A stretch of 64,000 nucleotides of DNA. It comes from CAYONZ01 sp964405465. GTDB taxonomy: Bacteria > Bdellovibrionota > Bdellovibrionia > Bdellovibrionales > JAMPXM01. Position 1 is the first letter of the stretch. Each line of letters opens with the position of its first letter. Shown piece by piece: positions 8,308-16,540 of this stretch. A program made the translations under genes and the position numbers. The notes beneath the pieces were generated by a model. That model saw nothing but the letters and a program-made list of their open reading frames with translations. It was not told the DNA's origin and did no database searches. The stretch is from the NCBI GenBank assembly GCA_964405465.1, contig CAYONZ010000002.1, positions 104,298 through 168,297 on the forward strand, in the 5' to 3' direction.

Positions 8308-9303
8308 ATGTTGTTTAAAGTGAAGCTGTGGGGAGTTCGAGGCTCTTTGCCGAGCCCCTACTCACCAGAATATCTGTCGTCGAAACTGGAAAAAGTTCTC
8401 GATCTTTTTTTTGCAAATGGATACTCCCAGAAAAAAGATATTGAGTCGTTTTTGGCTACGGTGGATCTCAAGAATCTGCGCGGCTTCGGGGGAAATACAT
8501 CCTGCGTAGAGGTGATGACAGCTCAGAGGCTTGCCGATAAACAAATTTTAATTATTGATGGTGGAAGTGGCATTCGACGCCTTGGCGAACAGCTGATGGC
8601 CGGTCCCTGCGGTAAAGGGCAAGGCCGGGTTGATATTTTGATGACTCATTTTCATTGGGATCACTTGATTGGCTTGCCGTTTTTTACTCCATTGTTTGTG
8701 CCTGGCAATGAGATTCACTTTTATGCAGTTCAAGAAAATCTGGAAGAGTGCATACGCCAAGTGTTTACGAAGCCGTATTTTCCTGTTCCGTTTGATAAGT
8801 TGGCTTCTCGTTCGTTTTTCCATCGTCTTGAGCCGAGGGTTCCAATTGATTTTGGTGATTTGCGAGTGACTCCATATCAACTTGATCACCCAGATCCCTG
8901 TTGGGGTTATCGAATCGAGAAGGGTGGCAAGGTCTTTTCATATTGTGTGGACACAGAGGGAACTCGCAGCTCGAGAAAAGATCTGGGAGAGGACCTGGCC
9001 CTCTACCAAAATGTGGATCTCATGGTCTTCGATGCTCAATACACTTTGTTTGAAATGGTCGAAAAGATTGACTGGGGTCACGGTTCTGCACCGATTGGGT
9101 TAGACATTGCTCTGCGCGAGGGAGTAAAGCGAATTTTATTTGCCCACCATGATCCTGCTGCGACTGACGAAAAGATTGCATTCGCTGAAAAACAAACTCG
9201 TGATTATTTCGCTGCTTACTCGGAAAATCTTCAGAAGAAAGGCCTTGTAGTGCCATCTTTGTCTTGGGAATTCGCGCGCGAAGGAATGGAAATTGAACTT
9301 TGA
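8308..9303 (+). CDS. MBL-fold metallo-hydrolase
   Basis: 331 residues from ATG 8308; a TTG at 8290 is an alternative start. It begins VKLWGVRGSLPSPYSP, the signature of a family of MBL-fold proteins annotated as phosphodiesterase-like or PhnP/RNase Z-like hydrolases. The metal-binding motif MTHFHWDHLIGLPFF (HxHxDH) lies near residue 111. Further ligand candidates are LDHPDPCWGYRIEKGG, CVDTEG, VFDAQYT and FAHHDPAATD. GNTSCVEV and IDGGSGIRRLGE are also typical of the family. A phosphodiester or cyclic nucleotide substrate is known for some relatives; here it is inference only. The STAS/zinc protein follows 36 bases later and may be cotranscribed. Confidence 0.88.
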   Translation: MLFKVKLWGVRGSLPSPYSPEYLSSKLEKVLDLFFANGYSQKKDIESFLATVDLKNLRGFGGNTSCVEVMTAQRLADKQILIIDGGSGIRRLGEQLMAGPCGKGQGRVDILMTHFHWDHLIGLPFFTPLFVPGNEIHFYAVQENLEECIRQVFTKPYFPVPFDKLASRSFFHRLEPRVPIDFGDLRVTPYQLDHPDPCWGYRIEKGGKVFSYCVDTEGTRSSRKDLGEDLALYQNVDLMVFDAQYTLFEMVEKIDWGHGSAPIGLDIALREGVKRILFAHHDPAATDEKIAFAEKQTRDYFAAYSENLQKKGLVVPSLSWEFAREGMEIEL

Positions 9304-9339
9304 GAAAATTGATTTTGGATGAGCGGTGGTTGAGGGATT

Positions 9340-9858
9340 ATGAATTCAAGTGAGTTTCCATTTCAAATTCGGACGCAACGAGAGAATGAAAAATGTGTTC
9401 TCCTTTTTCAGGGGCCGATAGATGAAGACGTTCGATTTGATGCAATTGACCGGGAGATCGGCGACGTTAAAACCGTTGTTATTGATTTTGCCGACGTCAC
9501 AGTTTTGAACTCTCTTGGCATACGGACTTGGATGGTGTGGCTTCGTCAATGGATCGGTCAGAAAGATTTTGTCTTTCGGCGATGTCCGAAGGCTGTGGTG
9601 GATCAGTTCAATGTTTTGAGTGGTTTTTTACCTAAGGGTTCAGTTGTCGAATCGTTCTATGTTCCATATTTTTGCGATGCATGTACGCGAGAGCAGAGTA
9701 TCTTGTATAGAAAAGATATCGATTTTAAGCAGGCAAGAGGAGAATCTCCGGCCTGGGTTTGTGAACCGAAACACGTGAAGTGTGATATTTGCAGTGAAGC
9801 TCTTGAGCTGGATGTCCGTCTACCTATTTACTTCAGCTTTCTTTCTGCAAAAGTCTGA
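9340..9858 (+). CDS. STAS-like domain protein with C-terminal Cys-pair (zinc ribbon-like) segment
   Basis: 172 residues. Residues 1-95 have the STAS pattern: a strand, FQGPIDEDVRFD, then TVVIDFADVTVLNSLGIRTWMVWLRQW, which matches the STAS D-x-x-x-x-x-S-x-G core. The C-terminal part carries two Cys pairs, CDAC near residue 110 and CDIC near residue 149, spaced like a zinc ribbon. STAS proteins act as protein-protein switches; a metal-binding partner domain is uncommon. The upstream MBL hydrolase is the likely operon partner. Specific function unknown. Confidence 0.7.
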   Translation: MNSSEFPFQIRTQRENEKCVLLFQGPIDEDVRFDAIDREIGDVKTVVIDFADVTVLNSLGIRTWMVWLRQWIGQKDFVFRRCPKAVVDQFNVLSGFLPKGSVVESFYVPYFCDACTREQSILYRKDIDFKQARGESPAWVCEPKHVKCDICSEALELDVRLPIYFSFLSAKV

Positions 9859-10050
9859 TTCAGAGAAAATTTGAACCGACAACGAAGTGGGTGATGTTGT
9901 TCTCGTTGTCTTGCGCTGATGAGTTCAATGTTGAATGACGTCGCGGGTTTGCCTGGCTCAATGATCGATAAGGTGGAGAATCATCTCGGCTTTGGAATTC
10001 GAAGATCGTCGAACAAAAATCCAAAGCCGCACAAGTGCAATGATCCACTC

Positions 10051-10072
10051 TGCGGCTTGAGGAGAAGCCGCA
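10051..10072. terminator. Hairpin with alternative pairing downstream of tatA
   Basis: TGCGGCTT (10051-10058), loop GAGGAG, AAGCCGCA (10065-10072) make a perfect 8-bp stem just beyond the tatA stop on the minus strand. A second AAGCCGCA occurs at 10024-10031 and can pair with the same TGCGGCTT, so two stems compete. No T-run follows, so termination is not certain. The rest of 9859-10100 holds no convincing gene. Confidence 0.4.
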
Positions 10073-10100
10073 TTGGCAAAGGTATGCCCAACAAGAGCAA

Positions 10101-10349
10101 TTAAGACTGTGTTTTGTTTTTATCAGAAACCGAAGTATTGGTTGTTTCTGATTGGCCAGGGTTGAGGTGTCCAACTGGCTTGCGGGGTTCTTCTGCTTGC
10201 GCGGCCTTTTCGGCTTCATTCATGCCTTCTTTGAATCCACGAATGGCTTCTCCTAAAGACTTACCTAGTTTGGGTAGCCGAGACGGCCCAAAGAACACCA
10301 AAAGAATCAATGCGACAATAAGAAGATGCGTTAAGCTAAACTCACCCAT
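10101..10349 (-). CDS. tatA: Sec-independent protein translocase subunit TatA
   Basis: Pore-forming or membrane-thinning component of the twin-arginine translocase, which exports folded proteins. 82 residues from ATG 10349. This start is preferred over ATG 10361 because GGAG lies six bases before it. The single N-terminal membrane helix LTHLLIVALILLVFFG is followed by the hinge GPSRLPKLG and the amphipathic helix KSLGEAIRGFKEGM, the family signature. The C-terminal tail is charged and then Ser/Thr-rich. No tatB or tatC is adjacent, so the complex partners lie elsewhere. Confidence 0.93.
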   Translation of the reverse strand: MGEFSLTHLLIVALILLVFFGPSRLPKLGKSLGEAIRGFKEGMNEAEKAAQAEEPRKPVGHLNPGQSETTNTSVSDKNKTQS

Positions 10350-10462
10350 TTTTTTCTCCATGTTGAATGGGCTTGAATCTAGCCTAGAAACTGGGCGCTG
10401 TCTATGGTTACCGTTGTGAGGGTGAAATTATATGTTAGAGTTGAATCTTTCTGGAGGGAAAA

Positions 10463-11098
10463 ATGTGGTCATTGATTCTGGGGCTTTTTCAAGATTTACC
10501 TGGGCATTTACAGATCTGGTCGACGGCGATGGGGTACTGGCTCTACCTGTTTTTGTTTTTGATTATATTTGCTGAAACAGGGCTTGTGGTTTTTCCCATT
10601 TTGCCGGGAGATTCACTGCTATTTGCGCTAGGTGCTATGGCATCAGCTGGGGTGCTCGACTTTTGGGCTCTTCTAGCGCTTTTAATACTGGCGGCGGTGC
10701 TGGGGGATGCTTTGAACTATTTTGTTGGCAAGTGGGTGGCGGCTCGATTGGCGGCTGGGCGTTCGACGCGATGGTTGAATACCAAGTACCTCCAACGTAC
10801 TCACGAGTTCTATGAACGCCATGGGGGAAAGACCATCGTATTGGCCCGATTTGTACCGATTGTGCGAACCTATGCCCCGTTTGTCGCAGGGATGGGGGCC
10901 ATGAGTTATCAGAAGTTTGCAATGTTCAATGTGGTCGGTGCGGTACTTTGGATCACGAGCTTTTTAGGTTTAGGATTTGCGTTTGGTAATTTTCCTTCGG
11001 TGAAAGCCAATTTTCATTTGGTGGTGGTGGCCATAATTGTCTTGTCGGTATTACCGGGAATTATTGAGTTTGCTCGGCACCGACGGCAATTGCGATAG
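10463..11098 (+). CDS. DedA family integral membrane protein
   Basis: 211 residues with several membrane segments: about residues 26-60, 62-85, 150-170 and 180-198. Family features are LIIFAETGLVVFPILPGDSLLFALG, the re-entrant loop FYERHGGKTIVLARFVPIVRTYAPFVAGMG with the conserved Arg pair, and LGDALNYFVGK with an acidic residue. DedA proteins (YqjA, YghB, DedA) use the proton gradient and affect membrane homeostasis and division; some relatives flip undecaprenyl phosphate or phosphatidylethanolamine. It lies divergent from tatA. Which DedA subgroup it belongs to cannot be told by eye. Confidence 0.93.
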   Translation: MWSLILGLFQDLPGHLQIWSTAMGYWLYLFLFLIIFAETGLVVFPILPGDSLLFALGAMASAGVLDFWALLALLILAAVLGDALNYFVGKWVAARLAAGRSTRWLNTKYLQRTHEFYERHGGKTIVLARFVPIVRTYAPFVAGMGAMSYQKFAMFNVVGAVLWITSFLGLGFAFGNFPSVKANFHLVVVAIIVLSVLPGIIEFARHRRQLR

Positions 11099-11236
11099 AT
11101 ATTTTGCCTACCTAGAAGATGGTCGGTGATCGATGGGAATCATCGACATTTTTGCTTTCTATGTTAATCTTGGCTAGTGGCTGGAGTGACGTAAGTTGGA
11201 GGACGACTTTGCATGATCAGCGGCTGAAGGGTGCAT

Positions 11237-13024
11237 ATGAAAGATTTTTTAAAAGGTGTTTTGGCCAATGTCGTAGGTATGGTGATTGGTGCGACAATTC
11301 TGGTGGTGTTTTTACCGCTACTTTTTTATTTTTTGTTCAGTACAGTGAAAACTGGTGGTGTGGAGAGGTTACCCAAATCGGGTGTTCTGCATTTGCGAAT
11401 GAGCGGTGTTGTTGTTGAACGAGCGCAAGCATTCGACTTTGATTGGATGTCTGGGTTTTCGCGAGAGCAAAAAAGTATCCCGCTTTTTGAAACCATCAGG
11501 GCTCTAAAAAAAGCTGAAACCGATGAGCGAATCAAAGGTGTTTATATTGATGTTCGGCATTTTAGCTCAGGGTGGGCGTCGCTTCAGGAATTGCGCCGAG
11601 CTGTAGTGGATTTTCGTAAGTCGAAGAAGTTTGTGTATGCCTTTGCCGATTCTTATGATGAGAAGGGCTACTATCTCGCATCGAGTGCAGATCGTGTCTA
11701 TATGGAACCCTATGGTGAGCTTGAGGTGAATGGGCTCGGTATGAGCGCTCCATTTTTCAAGGGACTCTTGGAAAAGCTTGAAGTGAAGCCGTTGATCTTT
11801 CGTGTAGGTAAATTCAAAGCCGCAGTCGAACCTTTTTTGCTTGATAAGATGAGTGATGAAAACCGACTGCAAAATCAGACATTGCTCAATGACATATGGA
11901 CAGTCTCCTCCCGTGAAATGCTGGAGGGAAAAAAAATATCTCCTGAAGAGTTTAATTCGGGAGTTGGCACACTTCGCTTTTCGGCAGCGGCTGAGGCAAA
12001 AGCTGCGGGTTTGGTGGACCTTGCGTATGAAGATGAAGTTTTAAAGATTATGGCCACGTTGGCGAAACCGGAACACGAAGGGCAAAGTGATCCAGATCTT
12101 TTGAATCCAGTTCATTATATTAGTGAATCAAAGATTCGCACCAAGTTGAGTTCTTCAGATGTGATTGCTGTGCTGGTTGCTGAGGGCGAAATCGTCAAAG
12201 GTCCCGGTGGACGAGATCAAATTGGTGAGGAGTCCATCGCGCGTGATTTGCATGAGATTCGAGATGATAAAGATGTCAAGGCTGTGGTGATTCGGGTCAA
12301 TTCTCCAGGCGGAGATGCCCTGGCTTCGGATGCTATTTGGCGAGAAGTTGAACTGACAAAGGCAAAGATGCCAGTGGTTATTTCGATGGGGGATGTTGCG
12401 GCGTCTGGTGGCTATTACATGTCTGCAGCTGGAACAAAAATATTTGCGGACCCATTGACGATAACTGGTTCAATTGGGGTATTTGGTTTGATGTTCAATG
12501 CTGAAAATCTTTTTAAAAACAAAGCCGCAGTAAACTTCGATCGTGTGGTGACTCACCCGTCAGCTGATGTGGGGAGTTCGGTTCGCGAAATGACAGTGAG
12601 TGAACAAGCAGCCATTCAGAAGAGTGTGGAGCGTGTTTACACTCGCTTTTTAACTGTTGTGAAAGATGGGCGAAAGTTTAAAGGGTTGGATGAAGTTGCT
12701 GGAATTGCCGAGGGTCGTGTTTGGTCAGGAGTGCGTGCAAAAGAAATTGGATTAGTTGATGAAATGGGTGGTCTGCAGGATGCGATTCGAAAAGCAAAGG
12801 AGCTTGCGGGCCTGAAAGTGGAGCCGAGTATAGAGTTGTATCCAGAGCAAAAGGATCCGTTCAATGAATTTTTGCATGGGCTGAGTTCTAAGATTGAAAG
12901 TCGCTTGCTTCGTTCAGTTTTAGAGGAGGTTTTTCGCGATGAAATGTCGGTCGTCGAAAACGTGAAGTCGTGGTTAAAACCTGGAGTTTACACTCGTATG
13001 CCTTTTGATTTGCAAATCAAGTGA
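11237..13024 (+). CDS. sppA: Signal peptide peptidase SppA (long, 67K type)
   Basis: Membrane serine protease that digests cleaved signal peptides. 595 residues from ATG 11237, preceded by GAAGG. The N-terminal membrane helix VVGMVIGATILVVFLPLLFYFLF anchors the enzyme. The double-domain form is seen: the first domain holds the catalytic Lys in GKFKAAVEPF (about K194), and the second domain the nucleophile Ser in DVAASGGYYMSAAG (about S390), followed by TGSIGVFGLMF. These match the Lys-Ser dyad of the family. The length agrees with the enterobacterial type rather than the short Gram-positive type. Confidence 0.96.
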   Translation: MKDFLKGVLANVVGMVIGATILVVFLPLLFYFLFSTVKTGGVERLPKSGVLHLRMSGVVVERAQAFDFDWMSGFSREQKSIPLFETIRALKKAETDERIKGVYIDVRHFSSGWASLQELRRAVVDFRKSKKFVYAFADSYDEKGYYLASSADRVYMEPYGELEVNGLGMSAPFFKGLLEKLEVKPLIFRVGKFKAAVEPFLLDKMSDENRLQNQTLLNDIWTVSSREMLEGKKISPEEFNSGVGTLRFSAAAEAKAAGLVDLAYEDEVLKIMATLAKPEHEGQSDPDLLNPVHYISESKIRTKLSSSDVIAVLVAEGEIVKGPGGRDQIGEESIARDLHEIRDDKDVKAVVIRVNSPGGDALASDAIWREVELTKAKMPVVISMGDVAASGGYYMSAAGTKIFADPLTITGSIGVFGLMFNAENLFKNKAAVNFDRVVTHPSADVGSSVREMTVSEQAAIQKSVERVYTRFLTVVKDGRKFKGLDEVAGIAEGRVWSGVRAKEIGLVDEMGGLQDAIRKAKELAGLKVEPSIELYPEQKDPFNEFLHGLSSKIESRLLRSVLEEVFRDEMSVVENVKSWLKPGVYTRMPFDLQIK

Positions 13025-13083
13025 TACAGACGGAGGGGTGTCCTTCTTTGGCTCGTAATTTTCGACCAACCAAGGGCTCTTCC

Positions 13084-13128
13084 AAATTCATTTTTTTCGA
13101 AATTTGTTGAGCTTGAAAATGAATTTTG
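13084..13128. terminator. AT-rich inverted repeat downstream of sppA
   Basis: AAATTCATTTT at 13084-13094 and AAAATGAATTT at about 13117-13127 can pair to make an AT-rich stem immediately left of the second 161-bp element. It could end sppA transcription, but there is no GC core and no clear T-run. Confidence 0.25.
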
Positions 13129-13130
13129 AT

Positions 13131-13291
13131 TAGGGCGTGTCCTTAATTGGTCGGACGTCGCGAGCGGAAGCAATAGAAATGAGTTGAAGGCACGAGGAGG
13201 AGAAATAGTGGTGCTATTTCGACGACGAGCAACGCTCAAATCATTTCTATTGCTTTTGCGTAGTAGGCTAGCCAATTGAGGACACTCCCTA
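13131..13291. repeat. 161-bp MITE-like inverted-repeat element, copy 2 (inverted relative to copy 1)
   Basis: The same 161-bp element as at 8062-8222, in the opposite orientation. The left end reads TAGGGCGTGTCCTTAATTGG and the right end CCAATTGAGGACACTCCCTA (13272-13291). Relative to the first copy I see only two substitutions, one in each terminal repeat, which implies recent spread. TA borders both ends. It lies between sppA and the gene ending at 13337, in DNA without any other gene, and contains no ORF. Mobilisation would need a transposase from elsewhere; none is in the window. Confidence 0.85.
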
Positions 13292-13336
13292 GTGCAGATC
13301 TTCTTGAGATAGAGCTTGGCGAGATAGACCTTGGCG

Positions 13337-13936
13337 CTAAAGACCGTTTGTTCGAAACGAGTCTTGGGCAGCTTCGAGGCTTTTGGAGCTGAGAGTGATT
13401 CTTCTAAGAGCAAGATTGGGCTTAAGGATTTCCTGGACCAGTGATTCAACGACCGCACGACTTACAAATCTATTTGTGTGAATAACATAGGTGTCGATTC
13501 CCAATACGGACGAGCGTAACAGTTCTTCTTCGATGCTTTCTTGTAAAGTTAGATCGCTATTTTTAGGACCTAGCTGCTTTTGATTTTGCTGGGTATTTTC
13601 GGCGAAAGGAGGTCTTTCGCTGAAAAACAAAAATCGTTTACTATGGTGTTTTAGACACTGCATTGTTGTCGGCAAAAAACGCAAATCGAAATCGATTCTT
13701 GCACGGAGAGGCGCTTCAAGATTCCAAAAAAACATTTGATTGTCCTGACAAACGGACTCCACAGCATGGGTATCCCATTCATCAAAGATTTTCAGTCTGA
13801 GTTTAGGATGTGGGAAAATGCGAATTTTGGTTGGATGATAGCAAAATGCGGTGACCGTGTTGCCGTGTGCGAGCAGGGATTCGATTAGAGTCTGTCCAAA
13901 TGCGCTGTCTGCGTGTAGAACAAAACAATTCACCAC
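13337..13936 (-). CDS. NAD(P)-binding Rossmann-fold protein, NmrA/epimerase-like
   Basis: 199 residues. The N-terminus VNCFVLHADSAFGQTLIESLLAHGNTVTAFCYHPTK matches the first beta-alpha-beta unit of the atypical SDR/NmrA family, with a degenerate Gly motif. FLFFSERPPF and the C-terminal NRFVSRAVVESLVQEIL also fit. It is shorter than typical epimerases, so it may be a redox sensor or a reduced enzyme. Just over 80 bases separate its start from the 3' end of the upstream lipoprotein gene on the same strand. The substrate is unknown. Confidence 0.55.
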   Translation of the reverse strand: MVNCFVLHADSAFGQTLIESLLAHGNTVTAFCYHPTKIRIFPHPKLRLKIFDEWDTHAVESVCQDNQMFFWNLEAPLRARIDFDLRFLPTTMQCLKHHSKRFLFFSERPPFAENTQQNQKQLGPKNSDLTLQESIEEELLRSSVLGIDTYVIHTNRFVSRAVVESLVQEILKPNLALRRITLSSKSLEAAQDSFRTNGL

Positions 13937-14019
13937 GATTCCCTTTCATAACAAGGTTGATCTTTAGTTTTTCTTTTGACTCAGGGTTAGTCAATCTTTG
14001 AAATTTGAATACAGATTTG

Positions 14020-15579
14020 TTATGGCAGAGGGCAGTTACGCAAACAGCTTTCTCTGGCAAGCGCAATTTCACGATCGAAACACTCGGGCGTTCCGAGGTG
14101 GCGGGTGATCGTCGCGATACCTTTGGCTAGTCCAGGCTTTTCACCAAATTTTGCTTTGCATGTTCGAACCGCGAAATCCACAAACGCCTCACGAAATTTG
14201 TCAGAGGTCTCGAGGTAATCTTTTGCTAAAATTCTATTGATGCCAACTCCGCCTTTGCTTGGGCTGCTTTGAATAACCGAAAAATCAAAATTGGCCACGC
14301 GAATGAGCTGCGGGGTGCATTGCGATTTGGAGAGAATTCCCTGAAGTCCAAATGGGTCCGAGCCCACTTGATCAATCATGAACACGTGCCCAGGGAGAGC
14401 CACGATGTCACCTGACTGAAGCCACAAGTTTTTATTCATTGTAACTGGTGCCAGGCAGGAGAGACCATTTGCTGCTGGGTCTGCGAACATCGACGATGAC
14501 ATGCCGTAAACATGCGCCGCTTGAAGTGAAAGATTTTTCTTCACTCTGAGTCCTGCTGATGCGAGAGAGGAATAGACAAATGCGGAGCAATCAATGCCAA
14601 GAGTTTTGGTGCCGCTTCCAGAGTCTTTGAACACGTCAATGGCCGAGTTGCTCGAGGTGTCGGCATAGGGTTTGCCACCGTAGTCGTAGATCAGTGGAGA
14701 TTTTTCTACGTGAAAACAGCTGGTCTCTGGGCGGGGTTCATCATGTATATAGGGGTGAGTTTTGAGAACTGTGCTAAGACTTGCAATCACTCGGCGTCGG
14801 CCCACTCCATCGGGGTGTCGGCCATCAAACTCAAGACCTTCAAGAAATGGAGTTTGCGAATTGAGAATATTTTTTTGAAGTGCTTGGCAGCTTTGGTAGG
14901 CCACAGCGAAAGTCTTGTGGGCACCAAAAACAGGTCGTGCCACTTGTTTTCTTAAAGAAGTGAAATAGGGATTGCCGTCGGTCGGGTTTGTTGTGCCAGA
15001 AGTCGGCGGCACGGGAAGCGACGGTGAGGCTCCAGGGGGCTCGCTGGTTGGTGGAACCACCGCCGGGGGAGTACCACTTGGACAATTGATCTGTCCCTCA
15101 GTTGCGGCACTTTCAATTTTAGCAATGAGTGTTCGAACTTTGTCACTGAGCTCTTTGCGTTCCGGCGTACTTTCATTTTCTAATTCGAACTTTGTTAGTA
15201 AATTGAGCCAGTCCTCACGAGTGAATTCTTCGCGAGTTTTGTTTTCGGTTCTTTGAAATGGGGTTTCGCTTAGCGTTTCATAGAGGTCTCTTAGGTCTTG
15301 ATAGATTTCAAGATGCAAGGGGGAGGTGCCAGGCTTCAACTTTCGTGCAAGCTGGGCATCGACATACTTGAGCTTTGGCAATGAACCGTCTTTTCCTGCG
15401 ACATCAAACAGTGTGCGATAAACCTTGTCTTTAAAAGATGAGCAGCCAACGCTATCTGAAATATTTTCGGAGATGAGGCGTGCCGAGGGGTGAAAACCCT
15501 GGGAGCAGCCACTCATGACTAAAAAGCTAAGAAGAGATAGAGAAGCATAGAAAGTTTTTCTCTGATTTGTATTCATCAT
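14020..15579 (-). CDS. Lipoprotein with NlpC/P60-like cysteine peptidase domain
   Basis: 519 residues from ATG 15579; ATG 15576 and TTG 15588 are alternatives. A signal peptide ends in the lipobox LVMSGC, so the protein is lipid-anchored. Residues about 30-160 are helical and charged. A Pro/Ser/Thr-rich linker follows (PPAVVPPTSEPPGASP), then a C-terminal region with LGIDCSAFVYSSLASAGLRV near residue 335, matching the NlpC/P60 catalytic Cys, and SGDIVALPGHVFMIDQVG, matching the catalytic His. NlpC/P60 enzymes cut peptidoglycan stem peptides; this role here is inference. rlmE is divergent. Confidence 0.75.
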   Translation of the reverse strand: MMNTNQRKTFYASLSLLSFLVMSGCSQGFHPSARLISENISDSVGCSSFKDKVYRTLFDVAGKDGSLPKLKYVDAQLARKLKPGTSPLHLEIYQDLRDLYETLSETPFQRTENKTREEFTREDWLNLLTKFELENESTPERKELSDKVRTLIAKIESAATEGQINCPSGTPPAVVPPTSEPPGASPSLPVPPTSGTTNPTDGNPYFTSLRKQVARPVFGAHKTFAVAYQSCQALQKNILNSQTPFLEGLEFDGRHPDGVGRRRVIASLSTVLKTHPYIHDEPRPETSCFHVEKSPLIYDYGGKPYADTSSNSAIDVFKDSGSGTKTLGIDCSAFVYSSLASAGLRVKKNLSLQAAHVYGMSSSMFADPAANGLSCLAPVTMNKNLWLQSGDIVALPGHVFMIDQVGSDPFGLQGILSKSQCTPQLIRVANFDFSVIQSSPSKGGVGINRILAKDYLETSDKFREAFVDFAVRTCKAKFGEKPGLAKGIATITRHLGTPECFDREIALARESCLRNCPLP

Positions 15580-15646
15580 GTGATACAAATCGGTTCTTCC
15601 AGACCAAGTGTTGATAAAACCAAAATCTAGTTTTGAGGTAGAGAAT

Positions 15647-16240
15647 ATGACTTACAATCCGAAGGATCATTTTTTCAGAAAGGCCAAGGCTGAAAACTTT
15701 GCCGCTCGCTCGGTCTATAAACTTCAAGAAATTGATCAGAAGCATAAGCTCTTTCGTCAGGGACAGGTGATACTAGACCTAGGTGCATCTCCCGGATCTT
15801 GGTCACAGTATGCGTCTCAAAAAGTTGGAGAGTCGGGCCGGGTTTTGGGTGTCGATCTTTCACCTGTTACGGTCAGCCTGAAAAATGCGACTTTTATTCA
15901 GGCCGATTTGCGTGATCTAAATCTCGAAGATGTCTTTCGGGAGCATGGATTTCACCCTCCTTTTGATTTGGTTTTGTCGGATATGGCGCCGAAGACCACG
16001 GGGATTCGTTTTACCGATCAGGCGAGATCGATGGAGCTTTGTGAACTAGCATTGGATGTTGCACGCCGTTTTTTGAAACCTGGGGGACATTTTGTATGCA
16101 AGCTATTTCACAGTGATGATTTCAATTTGCTCCGAGACGAAATTAAAAAAACTTTTGAAAAGTTTGAGGCCGTCAAGCCTGAAAGCACACGAAAGATTAG
16201 CAAAGAGATCTTTTTAGTGGGGCTGCGAAAGAAGTCTTAA
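15647..16240 (+). CDS. rlmE: 23S rRNA (uridine-2'-O-)-methyltransferase RlmE (FtsJ/RrmJ)
   Basis: Methylates U2552 in the A loop of 23S rRNA using SAM. 197 residues from ATG 15647, which has GAGG upstream; a frame extension to 15608 is unnecessary. Family residues seen: ARSVYKLQEIDQKHKLF near residue 18, SAM motif VILDLGASPGSWSQYAS near residue 38, VDLSPV, the catalytic DLVLSDMAPKTTGI with Asp, and FVCKLF with the catalytic Lys. The C-terminus KPESTRKISKEIFLVGL is standard. Confidence 0.95.
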   Translation: MTYNPKDHFFRKAKAENFAARSVYKLQEIDQKHKLFRQGQVILDLGASPGSWSQYASQKVGESGRVLGVDLSPVTVSLKNATFIQADLRDLNLEDVFREHGFHPPFDLVLSDMAPKTTGIRFTDQARSMELCELALDVARRFLKPGGHFVCKLFHSDDFNLLRDEIKKTFEKFEAVKPESTRKISKEIFLVGLRKKS

Positions 16241-16260
16241 GGAAGCTCAACCAGTTTTAA

Positions 16261-16336
16261 TGATCAGGGCATGTCCTCATTTGCTTAGATTGCTTCTTCT
16301 CGTGATGACCAGGAAAATGAGCACACGCCCTGATCA
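16261..16336. repeat. 76-bp inverted-repeat element related to the 161-bp family
   Basis: 22-base arms 16261-16282 and 16315-16336 are inverted repeats with two mismatches. Their core GGGCATGTCCTCA / GGGCGTGTGCTCA closely matches the end of the 161-bp element, GGGCGTGTCCTCA. The outer six bases TGATCA are themselves palindromic and replace the TA seen in the long elements. It lies 20 bases after rlmE and may work as a terminator. It could be a shorter or older family member. Confidence 0.6.
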
Positions 16337-16540
16337 AATTGATACATTTTTTAAGATTCTATCCCAAGAGATTCAGCAGAGTCCCATCCTGGGATAATCA
16401 AATTGAGAATAGGTTCACTATTACTCCGAAGATGTCGAAAAGAAGGGGAGTGAGTTCATCGAGATCGATTTTTCGATGGCTTTGCTCAGTGCTTTTGCAC
16501 TTTTAGGGCCTTTGGTTGCACGTTTTTCGGAGGTACTTTG

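Noticed and set aside
9919..10104. Plus-strand 61-residue frame downstream of tatA
   Set aside because: Weak start context and the hairpin repeats make up part of it; no family features.
9860..10219. Minus-strand frame overlapping tatA
   Set aside because: It overlaps the certain tatA frame and contains no sensible domain or SD.
11119..11418. Plus-strand frame ahead of sppA
   Set aside because: It overlaps the sppA start in another frame; sppA has the family motifs and a good SD.
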